This document shows positions 6,828 through 13,691 of a DNA stretch of 18,944 bases, one piece after another. Source of the DNA: JBGVMW01 sp045125095 (lineage in GTDB: Bacteria > Bacillota > Clostridia > Lachnospirales > Lachnospiraceae); NCBI GenBank assembly GCA_045125095.1, contig JBGVMW010000039.1, forward strand, positions 1 through 18,944, given 5' to 3'. Under the pieces are notes generated by a model. It saw only the letters and a list, made by a program, of their open reading frames with translations. It searched no databases and was not told the DNA's origin. Position 1 is the first letter of the stretch; every line of letters starts with the position of its first letter. Both the position numbers and the translations under genes were made by a program.

Positions 6828-7328
6828 ATGGCAAAAATTTTTATTGAGCAGTTTGTAAAACAGAAGATGCCAATTTTTAAGCTGATGTTAAAATATTTTA
6901 TATTGGCACTTACTGTAGTCTTTGCATTAGCAGGATTTTTACTGTTCCCATTATTTTTGTGTATCGCAATTCTTTTAGGGTTGCTTTTCTGGTGGGTAAA
7001 TATGCAGTGTCAGGTTGAATTTGAATATTCATGTATGAGTGATGAGTTGAATATTGACAGAATTATCGCTCAGCAAAAGCGAAAAGGCATTATTCGTATG
7101 GTAATTGGAAAAATGGAAATACTGGCACCTAGCGATTCTCCTCGTTTAAAGGAACATAAATATGCACATGCAAAAGTGTTAAATTGCAGTTCCAGGGAGA
7201 AGAACGCGAAAACCTATACCATTATCTACAATGGAGATGATGGACGATTTGAAGTTATCTTTGAACCGGAAGAAGAAATATTACAGGCATTGAAGAATTT
7301 ATCACCTGGTAAAATATTTATTGATTAA
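6828..7328 (+). CDS. Small membrane protein of unknown function
   Basis: The start ATG 6828 has TGGAGGA 7 nt upstream and gives 166 residues; an upstream in-frame extension to 6753 lacks a ribosome site. After a charged start (MAKIFIEQFVKQKMP) come two closely spaced hydrophobic segments, about 18-38 and 41-60, probably a membrane hairpin. The hydrophilic C-terminal domain of about 105 residues alternates strands and charged turns. There are no cysteine clusters or catalytic motifs that I recognise. I associate it loosely with uncharacterised Clostridia families such as DUF6106, but am not sure. It sits between the groEL terminator and its own terminator, so is probably transcribed alone; no clear promoter was seen in the 90-nt gap. 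Confidence 0.8.
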   Translation: MAKIFIEQFVKQKMPIFKLMLKYFILALTVVFALAGFLLFPLFLCIAILLGLLFWWVNMQCQVEFEYSCMSDELNIDRIIAQQKRKGIIRMVIGKMEILAPSDSPRLKEHKYAHAKVLNCSSREKNAKTYTIIYNGDDGRFEVIFEPEEEILQALKNLSPGKIFID

Positions 7329-7334
7329 ACAGAA

Positions 7335-7364
7335 ACGGTCGTTCGAAATGAGCGGCTGTTTTTT
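7335..7364 (+). terminator. Terminator after the small membrane protein
   Basis: A 10-bp stem ACGGTCGTTC (7335-7344) with GAGCGGCTGT (7350-7359), including G-U pairs, a GAAAT loop and a run of five to six T. Confidence 0.8.
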
Positions 7365-7401
7365 GTATACAAAAAATTTTGTACTGATAAAAAAACAAAA
7401 G

Positions 7402-7430
7402 TTGACAATGTGGGGGAAATTGTCTATACT
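7402..7430 (+). promoter_or_regulatory. Promoter of the thi operon
   Basis: TTGACA (7402-7407), a 17-nt spacer and TATACT (7425-7430): a near-consensus sigma-A promoter whose transcript would begin about 17-20 nt before the TPP riboswitch. Confidence 0.85.
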
Positions 7431-7454
7431 TCATTAGGTGAAAAATATATACAT

Positions 7455-7540
7455 TCGGGGAGCTTGCTGTGAGCAGGCTGAGAGGAAGCGTAAACGTTTC
7501 GACCCGCAGACCTGATACGGATAATGCCGGCGTAGGAAGC
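7455..7540 (+). promoter_or_regulatory. TPP riboswitch (THI element)
   Basis: The aptamer carries the conserved GGGGAGC opening, CTGAGA (7478-7483), ACCTGAT (7510-7516) and GGATAATGCC (7519-7528), ending in GTAGGA. A terminator follows at 7558-7587. Thiamine pyrophosphate binding should therefore favour termination before thiC. The operon genes thiC, thiD and thiE agree with this. Confidence 0.97.
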
Positions 7541-7557
7541 AATGTGAAAGTGCGTCC

Positions 7558-7587
7558 ACACTGCTGTGATTTTGCAGCAGTTTTTTG
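7558..7587 (+). terminator. TPP riboswitch expression-platform terminator
   Basis: A stem ACTGCTG (7560-7566) with CAGCAGT (7575-7581) and a run of six T (7581-7586), about 20 nt after the aptamer. This indicates transcriptional rather than translational control. The remaining 79 nt to thiC show nothing notable. Confidence 0.85.
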
Positions 7588-7666
7588 TATTGGTATGCAA
7601 AAATATGATTGGGTCTAAAAAATCTCTGAATACTGGTAGCCTATAATTGGCGGAATGGGAGGAAAA

Positions 7667-8974
7667 ATGACTTACACAACACAGATGGATGCTGCAAGAA
7701 AGGGAATAGTCACCAAAGAAATGGAGATTGTTTCCCGCAAGGAAAACATGGACATAAAGGAATTGGTGCAGTTTATGGCAGAGGGCAAAATAATTATTCC
7801 ATGCAATAAGAAGCATACCTGCATCGAACCGAATGGTATTGGTTCCATGTTAAAGACAAAAATCAATGTCAATCTTGGCGTTTCAAGAGATTGCAAGGAT
7901 TTTGAGGCGGAATGGGAAAAGGTAGAAAGCGCTGTAAAAATGGGAGCAGAGGCAATCATGGATTTGAGTAATTACGGTGATACCCAAAAATTCCGTACAC
8001 AATTAACCTCAAGATGTCCTGCGATAATTGGAACGGTTCCCATCTATGATGCAGTCGTGTATTACCATAAGCCGTTAAAGGATATTACAACAGAAGAATG
8101 GTTAGACATAGTAAGGATGCATGCGGAGGACGGCGTGGATTTTATGACAATCCATTGCGGTATTAACCGCGAAACAGCAAAGCGTTTCAAAGCAAATAAA
8201 CGCTTAATGAATATCGTTTCCCGTGGTGGTTCCATCATTTTCGCATGGATGGAAATGACTGGGAAAGAGAATCCGTTCTATGAACATTATGATCAAATAT
8301 TAGATATTTGCAGAGAATATGATATTACCATGAGCCTAGGGGATGCTTGTCGTCCAGGATGTTTAAAAGATGCTTCTGATATTTCACAGTTAGAAGAACT
8401 GATTGTATTAGGCGAGTTGACCAAGCGTGCATGGGAAAAAGATGTCCAGGTTATGATAGAAGGACCGGGACATATGCCTCTTGACCAGATTGAGGCAAAT
8501 ATGAAAATACAGCAGACAATCTGTAAAGGTGCCCCATTTTATGTATTGGGACCACTTGTTACAGATGTAGCTCCGGGATATGATCATATTACATCGGCAA
8601 TTGGAGGAGCAATTGCAGCTACATATGGAGCGGCTTTTTTATGTTATGTGACACCGGCAGAGCACTTAAGATTACCTGATTTGCAGGATATGAAGGAAGG
8701 CATTATTGCTTCAAAGATTGCCGCTCATGCCGCAGATGTGGCAAAAGGTGTAAAGGGTGCAAGAGACTGGGATGATGCCATGAGCACAGCCAGAAAGCAG
8801 TTAGACTGGGAAAAACAGTTTGAGCTTTGCATGGACCCGGATAAGGCAAGAGCATATAGAGAATCTGCCAAACCGGAAAAAGAAGATACCTGTAGCATGT
8901 GTGGCAACATGTGTGCAGTGAAAAACATGAATCGTATATTGGATGGCGAGATTGTAAGTATTTTTGATGAATAA
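7667..8974 (+). CDS. thiC: Phosphomethylpyrimidine synthase ThiC
   Basis: ThiC is a radical SAM enzyme that rearranges aminoimidazole ribotide to hydroxymethylpyrimidine phosphate, the pyrimidine precursor of thiamine. ATG 7667 follows GGGAGG closely and gives MTYTTQMDAARKG, a typical start (435 residues); ATG 7655 upstream overlaps the ribosome site. Family segments include HAEDGVDFMTIHCGI, SRGGSI, GDACRPGCLKDA and EGPGHMPLDQI. The C-terminal cluster motif is CSMCGNMC (CX2CX3C), the spacing of the short clostridial form rather than CX2CX4C of enteric ThiC. It is the first gene behind the TPP riboswitch. Confidence 0.98.
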   Translation: MTYTTQMDAARKGIVTKEMEIVSRKENMDIKELVQFMAEGKIIIPCNKKHTCIEPNGIGSMLKTKINVNLGVSRDCKDFEAEWEKVESAVKMGAEAIMDLSNYGDTQKFRTQLTSRCPAIIGTVPIYDAVVYYHKPLKDITTEEWLDIVRMHAEDGVDFMTIHCGINRETAKRFKANKRLMNIVSRGGSIIFAWMEMTGKENPFYEHYDQILDICREYDITMSLGDACRPGCLKDASDISQLEELIVLGELTKRAWEKDVQVMIEGPGHMPLDQIEANMKIQQTICKGAPFYVLGPLVTDVAPGYDHITSAIGGAIAATYGAAFLCYVTPAEHLRLPDLQDMKEGIIASKIAAHAADVAKGVKGARDWDDAMSTARKQLDWEKQFELCMDPDKARAYRESAKPEKEDTCSMCGNMCAVKNMNRILDGEIVSIFDE

Positions 8975-9077
8975 CATTGACAATACCAAAAGATACAGAG
9001 GAAGAAACATGAAAAGATAAATGAATGTGCGAAATCTTGCTTACAATGTGTAAAAATATAATGGAAGGTGCAGTACA

Positions 9078-9899
9078 ATGAGAACAGCGTTGACAATAGC
9101 CGGTTCGGATTCCTGTGGTGGTGCAGGCATTCAGGCAGATTTAAAAACTTTTTTAGTAAATGGTGTGTATGGAATGAGTGCCATCACCGCGTTGACAGCA
9201 CAGAATACACTAGGTATTACGATGGTAGAAGAAGTATCTACAGAGATGGTGCACAAACAGTTAGAAATGATTTTTGAAGATATCCGACCAGATGCAATAA
9301 AGATAGGAATGTTGAATTCAGAAAAAATAGTTCGTGTAGTCGGTGATGTTTTGAGAAAATATGAAGCAAGAAACATAGTATTAGATCCGATTCTGGTTTC
9401 TTCAAGCGGTCGCTTGTTATTGGAAGAACCAGCAATTCCTGCTATGATAGAGGAGCTATTTCCATTGGCCACTGTGATTACGCCAAACATTCCGGAAGCA
9501 GAAGTGTTATCAGGAATGAAAGCAGGCAGTATTACCAATGGAGACCAGATGGAAAATGCAGCACGCAAGTTGTTAGAAATGACAACAGCAGCGGTGTTGG
9601 TAAAAGGTGGTCATTTAAATGAAAGTGCAAGAGATTTGCTCTGTTATGAAGAAAATGGATGCCGTCAATATCTCTGGTTCAGTGAACAGAAGCTGATTAC
9701 CAACAATACACATGGTACCGGATGTACCTTATCTTCAGCCATTGCAGCTGGATTGGCAAAAGATTTTACTGTCCGCAATGCTGTTGGGTGGGCAAAACAG
9801 TATGTTACAGGTGCGATACAGGAAGATTTAGAAATTGGTCACGGTGCCGGTCCGTTGAATCATGGATGGCAATTTGGACATAATAAGGATTTTATGTAA
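9078..9899 (+). CDS. thiD: Hydroxymethylpyrimidine/phosphomethylpyrimidine kinase ThiD
   Basis: ThiD phosphorylates hydroxymethylpyrimidine and its monophosphate to the diphosphate used by ThiE. The 273 residues are normal for the ribokinase-fold family. Seen are the N-terminal TIAGSDSCGGAGIQADLKTF, PDAIKIGML, DPILVSSSGRLL, TPNIPEAEVLSG and the anion-hole/catalytic NNTHGTGCTLSSAIAAGLA near the C-terminus. A GGAAGG lies 10 nt before the ATG. A 103-nt gap separates it from thiC without a terminator, so both probably share the riboswitch-controlled transcript. Confidence 0.97.
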   Translation: MRTALTIAGSDSCGGAGIQADLKTFLVNGVYGMSAITALTAQNTLGITMVEEVSTEMVHKQLEMIFEDIRPDAIKIGMLNSEKIVRVVGDVLRKYEARNIVLDPILVSSSGRLLLEEPAIPAMIEELFPLATVITPNIPEAEVLSGMKAGSITNGDQMENAARKLLEMTTAAVLVKGGHLNESARDLLCYEENGCRQYLWFSEQKLITNNTHGTGCTLSSAIAAGLAKDFTVRNAVGWAKQYVTGAIQEDLEIGHGAGPLNHGWQFGHNKDFM

Positions 9900-9949
9900 A
9901 AGACTGATGATTTATGGACTGTAACACAACAATCAGGAGACTATAATTC

Positions 9950-10546
9950 ATGAAAAAATATCTATACCTCATAGTAGATTTTTCCTTTGGCGAAGAAAAA
10001 ATTCGAACTGCCCTGTCAGCCGGCGTAGACTACATTCAGCTTCGGGAGAAATCCATTACCTCAGCCGAATATCTTGCTCGTGCCAAACACCTGCGCTCCC
10101 TAACAAGAGAATACAACACAAAGCTGATCATAGACGACCGACTAGACATTGCCCTGCTCTCAGAAGCAGATGGTGTCCATGTAGGGCAAACGGATCTTCC
10201 TGTACATGACATCAGAACCTATGCAGGCGACAACTTTATCATTGGAGCCACCGCCAAAACGGTAAGTCAGGCAATCAAAGCACAGCAGGAGGGTGCAAAT
10301 TATCTGGGCACAGGTGCATTTTTTTACACACAGACAAAGGAAGACGCCCTTCGCATCGACGAAAAAACGTACAGGGATATTTTATCAGCCACAACCATTC
10401 CCAACATAGCCATTGGCGGAATCACCGCAGACAACTGTGATTACCCCTTATGCCTGGGTGCTTCCGGTGTAGCCGTCAGTGCAGGAATCATGGCACAGAA
10501 CGATATAAAACGGGCTATTTGCAATTTTCGGGAGAAACTTTCATAA
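9950..10546 (+). CDS. thiE: Thiamine phosphate synthase ThiE
   Basis: ThiE couples hydroxymethylpyrimidine diphosphate with thiazole phosphate to give thiamine monophosphate. The 198 residues form the expected TIM barrel: YIQLREKSI, LIIDDRLDIAL, ADGVHVGQTDLP, IGATAKT, LGTGAFFYTQTKEDA and IAIGGITADN are in family order. ATG 9950 has AGGAG about 10 nt upstream. It lies 50 nt after thiD and closes the thi operon. Its third codon positions are visibly richer in C than in thiD or guaB, for example GCC, CTC and GAC, which suggests a different recent history. No thiazole synthesis or salvage gene (thiG, thiM) is in the window. Confidence 0.96.
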   Translation: MKKYLYLIVDFSFGEEKIRTALSAGVDYIQLREKSITSAEYLARAKHLRSLTREYNTKLIIDDRLDIALLSEADGVHVGQTDLPVHDIRTYAGDNFIIGATAKTVSQAIKAQQEGANYLGTGAFFYTQTKEDALRIDEKTYRDILSATTIPNIAIGGITADNCDYPLCLGASGVAVSAGIMAQNDIKRAICNFREKLS

Positions 10547-10562
10547 AAATTTCATGCCTTGG

Positions 10563-10591
10563 TTGACATGAATATGAAAGTTTGTTACAAT
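10563..10591 (+). promoter_or_regulatory. Promoter of guaB
   Basis: TTGACA (10563-10568), a 17-nt spacer and TACAAT (10586-10591) form a strong sigma-A promoter. The expected start near 10598 leaves a 70-nt leader that begins with a terminator-like hairpin. Confidence 0.8.
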
Positions 10592-10603
10592 TGTACACAA
10601 TAT

Positions 10604-10633
10604 CTTTTCAAATTTCGTTTGAAAAGTTTTTTT
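10604..10633 (+). terminator. Terminator-like hairpin in the guaB leader
   Basis: A perfect 9-bp stem CTTTTCAAA (10604-10612) with TTTGAAAAG (10618-10626), a 5-nt loop and seven T. It ends the thi transcript from upstream, but it also lies downstream of the guaB promoter, so guaB transcripts must pass it. It may be an attenuator. Confidence 0.75.
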
Positions 10634-10668
10634 ACTATTACACATACTAAGAAAGTGAGGATAAGATA

Positions 10669-12123
10669 ATGGGACAGATTATCGGTGAAGGTATTACCTT
10701 TGATGACGTATTACTCGTTCCTGGGTATTCAGAAGTAATACCAAATCAGGTGGATTTGACTACGCATTTAACAAAGTCAATCGTATTAAACATTCCTATG
10801 ATGAGTGCTGGTATGGATACTGTTACTGAGCACCGCATGGCAATTGCCATGGCAAGACAGGGCGGTATCGGTATTATTCATAAGAATATGTCTATAGAAG
10901 CACAGGCAGATGAGGTAGACAAGGTGAAGCGTTCAGAGAACGGTGTCATCACAGATCCATTTTTCTTATCTCCAGAGCATACATTAGAAGATGCCAACAA
11001 TCTGATGGCGAAGTTCCGCATTTCTGGTGTACCGATTACAGAAAATAAAAAGCTTGTTGGTATTATTACAAACCGTGACCTTAAGTTTGAGACAGATTAT
11101 TCCAGAAAGATTAAAGAATGTATGACATCTGAAGGTCTTGTAACTGCAAAGGAAGGCATTACACTGACAGAAGCAAAAAAGATTCTTGCGTCTTCTAGAA
11201 AAGAAAAGCTTCCTCTTGTAGATGATGATTTCAACTTAAAGGGATTAATTACAATTAAGGACATTGAAAAACAGATTAAATATCCATTAGCAGCAAAAGA
11301 TGCACAGGGTCGTTTACTTTGCGGTGCTGGTGTTGGTATTACAGCAAATGTAATGGAACGTGTAGAAGCATTGGTAAATGCACATGTAGACGTTATTGTG
11401 TTAGATTCTGCACATGGACATTCTGCTAACGTAATCCGTTGTGTAAAGATGATTAAAGAAAAATATCCGGATTTACAGATTGTAGCTGGTAACGTAGCAA
11501 CTGGTGAAGCAACAAAAGCATTAATCGAAGCTGGTGCAGACGCAATCAAGGTTGGTATCGGACCTGGTTCTATCTGTACAACACGTGTAGTTGCAGGTAT
11601 TGGTGTTCCTCAGATTACAGCAGTTATGGATTGTTATGCAGTTGCGAAAGAATATGGAATTCCGATTATCGCTGATGGTGGTATTAAGTATTCTGGAGAT
11701 ATGACAAAAGCAATCGCAGCAGGTGCCAGCGTATGTATGATGGGTAGTATCTTTGCCGGATGTGACGAAAGTCCGGGATTCTTTGAATTATTCCAGGGAA
11801 GAAAGTATAAGGTTTACCGCGGAATGGGCTCTATTGCAGCTATGGAAAACGGAAGTAAAGATCGTTACTTCCAGACAGATGCAAAGAAGTTAGTTCCAGA
11901 AGGCGTAGAAGGACGAGTTGCTTACAAGGGAACGGTTGAAGATACTGTATTCCAGTTAATTGGTGGTCTTCGTGCCGGTATGGGTTACTGTGGTTGTGGA
12001 ACAGTACCAGCATTAAGAGAAAATGGTAAATTTGTTAAGATTTCTGCTGCATCTTTAAAGGAAAGCCATCCACATGATATTCATATCACAAAGGAAGCAC
12101 CTAACTATAGCGTAGAGAACTAA
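10669..12123 (+). CDS. guaB: IMP dehydrogenase GuaB
   Basis: GuaB oxidises IMP to XMP with NAD+, the first committed step of guanine nucleotide synthesis. The 484 residues are normal length. The barrel starts with ITFDDVLLVPGYS. Two CBS domains lie at about 95-205 (SGVPITENKKLVGIITNRDL; LPLVDDDFNLKGLITIKDI), where ATP and GTP regulate the family. The active-site loop GPGSICTTRVVAGIG has Cys303, and YRGMGSIAAM binds IMP. GTGAGG precedes the ATG by 8 nt. Its promoter is followed at once by a terminator hairpin, and a second terminator closes the gene. Confidence 0.99.
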   Translation: MGQIIGEGITFDDVLLVPGYSEVIPNQVDLTTHLTKSIVLNIPMMSAGMDTVTEHRMAIAMARQGGIGIIHKNMSIEAQADEVDKVKRSENGVITDPFFLSPEHTLEDANNLMAKFRISGVPITENKKLVGIITNRDLKFETDYSRKIKECMTSEGLVTAKEGITLTEAKKILASSRKEKLPLVDDDFNLKGLITIKDIEKQIKYPLAAKDAQGRLLCGAGVGITANVMERVEALVNAHVDVIVLDSAHGHSANVIRCVKMIKEKYPDLQIVAGNVATGEATKALIEAGADAIKVGIGPGSICTTRVVAGIGVPQITAVMDCYAVAKEYGIPIIADGGIKYSGDMTKAIAAGASVCMMGSIFAGCDESPGFFELFQGRKYKVYRGMGSIAAMENGSKDRYFQTDAKKLVPEGVEGRVAYKGTVEDTVFQLIGGLRAGMGYCGCGTVPALRENGKFVKISAASLKESHPHDIHITKEAPNYSVEN

Positions 12124-12137
12124 GTGATTGATAAAAA

Positions 12138-12166
12138 ACTGTCTGCCCATTGGCAGGCAGTTTTTT
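12138..12166 (+). terminator. guaB terminator
   Basis: A 10-bp stem ACTGTCTGCC (12138-12147) with GGCAGGCAGT (12152-12161), one G-U pair, a four-base loop and six T. It starts 14 nt after the stop codon. Confidence 0.9.
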
Positions 12167-12197
12167 ATATACGTGCGCCTAGTGGCTGACGTATATA
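12166..12197. other. Palindrome overlapping the end of the guaB terminator
   Basis: TATATACGT (12166-12174) and ACGTATATA (12189-12197) are perfect inverted repeats around 14 nt that include GCC/GGC. With no T-run it is not a second terminator. It lies about 30 bp upstream of the amidase promoter and could be a protein-binding site or a chance secondary structure. Confidence 0.4.
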
Positions 12198-12225
12198 AAT
12201 ACGATGCTTACTATACAGACTGCTC

Positions 12226-12254
12226 TTGACGAATGCAGGAAATACTGATAAGTT
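12226..12254 (+). promoter_or_regulatory. Promoter of the amidase-yjbQ operon
   Basis: TTGACG (12226-12231), a 17-nt spacer and TAAGTT (12249-12254). The -10 is weak, but it is the best candidate in the gap after the guaB terminator. Confidence 0.5.
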
Positions 12255-12310
12255 AAAAGAGTATAAATGTCGAAAAAGCTGCTTTGAGGGGAAGGCGGAA
12301 CATAAGAAAT

Positions 12311-13108
12311 ATGAGTGGACAAAAAACATATAGAGATGAAAAAGAGAGAGAGGCAGAGGAACTGAGAAAAAAACGGCTTCAAATATGGAAAAAAAGAGCG
12401 CAGAAGGAGCGTTTTTTTGCACAGATAATTCTCTTTGGTGGAATCATTTTAATTGTTGGAAGTCTTGCGATAGGAGTTACAACACTGATACGTCATTTTT
12501 CTGAATCAAATGCGATAGAAGCGGAAGTGACAGACAGTAGTGCTGATTGGATTGGACGAGGTCTTGATATAAGAGACAAAAAAGTGACAGACCAACCGCA
12601 GTTTGATGTACAGCTTTTAACGCCAAATGAATATTCAAGACCACAGCTTGCCACAGAAGAAATCAAAAACATTGTTGTACATTATACGGCAAATCCTGGA
12701 ACAACTGCACAGCAGAACAGAGATTATTTTGAAAGTCTGGCACAGACCCATGCAACCAGTGTAAGTAGTCATTTTGTAATTGGATTAGAAGGGGAGATCA
12801 TACAATGTGTGCCGACAGCAGAACGAGCCTATGCATCAAATCACAGGAATATTGACACAGTGTCCATTGAATGCTGTCATCCGGATGAATCCGGACGTTT
12901 TACAGAGGAGACATATAATTCGCTGGTAGAACTATGTGCCTGGCTATGTGGAAAATTTGACTTGCAACCTACAGATGTGATTCGCCATTATGATGTAACG
13001 GGCAAAGAATGTCCAAAATATTTTGTGGATCATGAGGAAAAATGGACTGCATTTCAGATTGATGTAATGAAATACATTTCCAAAAATGGAACAACAGAAG
13101 ACGAGTAG
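12311..13108 (+). CDS. Membrane-anchored N-acetylmuramoyl-L-alanine amidase
   Basis: Amidase_2 enzymes cut the bond between muramic acid and the stem peptide of peptidoglycan. ATG 12311 gives 265 residues; its best ribosome site (AAGGCGG) is 12 nt away, and an upstream TTG 12284 lies before that site, so the start is moderately certain. A highly charged N-terminal helix (about 7-34) stays inside, followed by one membrane helix (35-60) and an external catalytic domain (about 118-255). Zinc ligands fit the family: His124 in VVHYTANPG, His226 in IRHYDVTG and Cys234, the last two 8 residues apart as in T7 lysozyme. The next gene follows after 14 nt and is probably cotranscribed. Confidence 0.9.
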   Translation: MSGQKTYRDEKEREAEELRKKRLQIWKKRAQKERFFAQIILFGGIILIVGSLAIGVTTLIRHFSESNAIEAEVTDSSADWIGRGLDIRDKKVTDQPQFDVQLLTPNEYSRPQLATEEIKNIVVHYTANPGTTAQQNRDYFESLAQTHATSVSSHFVIGLEGEIIQCVPTAERAYASNHRNIDTVSIECCHPDESGRFTEETYNSLVELCAWLCGKFDLQPTDVIRHYDVTGKECPKYFVDHEEKWTAFQIDVMKYISKNGTTEDE

Positions 13109-13122
13109 AGGAGAAGGGAACT

Positions 13123-13530
13123 ATGAATTTATTTAAACATGCATTACAGATTAGTAAACCACAGACAATGGTAAAAATTACAAATTATATTAAAGATGAT
13201 ATTCGCCAGTCAGGCATAACAGATGGAATTGTAGTAGTGTATTGTCCGCACACAACAGCAGGCATTACCATTAACGAAAATGCAGACCCGGATGTGGTAA
13301 GGGACATGTTGTATGGATTTGAAAAAGTATTTCCAACAGATGACAGCCAGTATCGTCATGCAGAAGGCAATTCTCATGCGCATATGAAATGTACGACATA
13401 TGGTGCTTCCCAGACATTGATTTTACGGGATGGAAAATTGATATTGGGAACTTGGCAGGATGTATATTTTGCAGAATTTGATGGCCCAAGAAGTAGAAAA
13501 TTTTACGTAAAAATTGTTAAAGATGCCTAA
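13123..13530 (+). CDS. YjbQ/UPF0047 family protein
   Basis: The 135 residues cover the full-length UPF0047 family. The conserved segments are CPHTTAGITINENADPDV (about 41-58), RHAEGNSHAHMKCTTYGAS with several histidines (about 78-96), and GTWQDVYFAEFDGPR near the C-terminus. The cellular role of the family is unsettled; E. coli YjbQ shows weak thiamine phosphate synthase activity, whence the name secondary thiamine-phosphate synthase. GGAGAAGGG precedes the ATG. It is probably cotranscribed with the amidase upstream, and a weak inverted repeat follows the stop before the speA promoter. Confidence 0.93.
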   Translation: MNLFKHALQISKPQTMVKITNYIKDDIRQSGITDGIVVVYCPHTTAGITINENADPDVVRDMLYGFEKVFPTDDSQYRHAEGNSHAHMKCTTYGASQTLILRDGKLILGTWQDVYFAEFDGPRSRKFYVKIVKDA

Positions 13531-13564
13531 AACGAAAAATCTCGTTATATTACGAAAATTTTTC

Positions 13565-13593
13565 TTGCATGTAGATATTTTTCGATATATAAT
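13565..13593 (+). promoter_or_regulatory. Promoter of the polyamine operon
   Basis: TTGCAT (13565-13570), a 17-nt spacer and a consensus TATAAT (13588-13593). The leader of about 90 nt holds a short hairpin TTTCCG/CGGAAA (13653-13672) just before the ribosome binding site. Confidence 0.75.
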
Positions 13594-13691
13594 CAGCTTA
13601 ATTGTGTAAAAACAGATTCAGACTGTAGCACAAATCCCATTTTGAAAAAGCGTTTCCGGTCGCAGTCGGAAATTGCAGATTGGAGGTTGTT

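Noticed and set aside
7655..7666. Upstream ATG for thiC adding MGGK
   Set aside because: It overlaps the GGGAGG ribosome site that serves ATG 7667, and the family starts with M-x-YTTQMDAARKG.
13531..13564. Inverted repeat GAAAAAT/ATTTTTC after the yjbQ-type gene as a terminator
   Set aside because: The stem is AT-only and short with no clear T-run beyond the arm. It is too weak to call.
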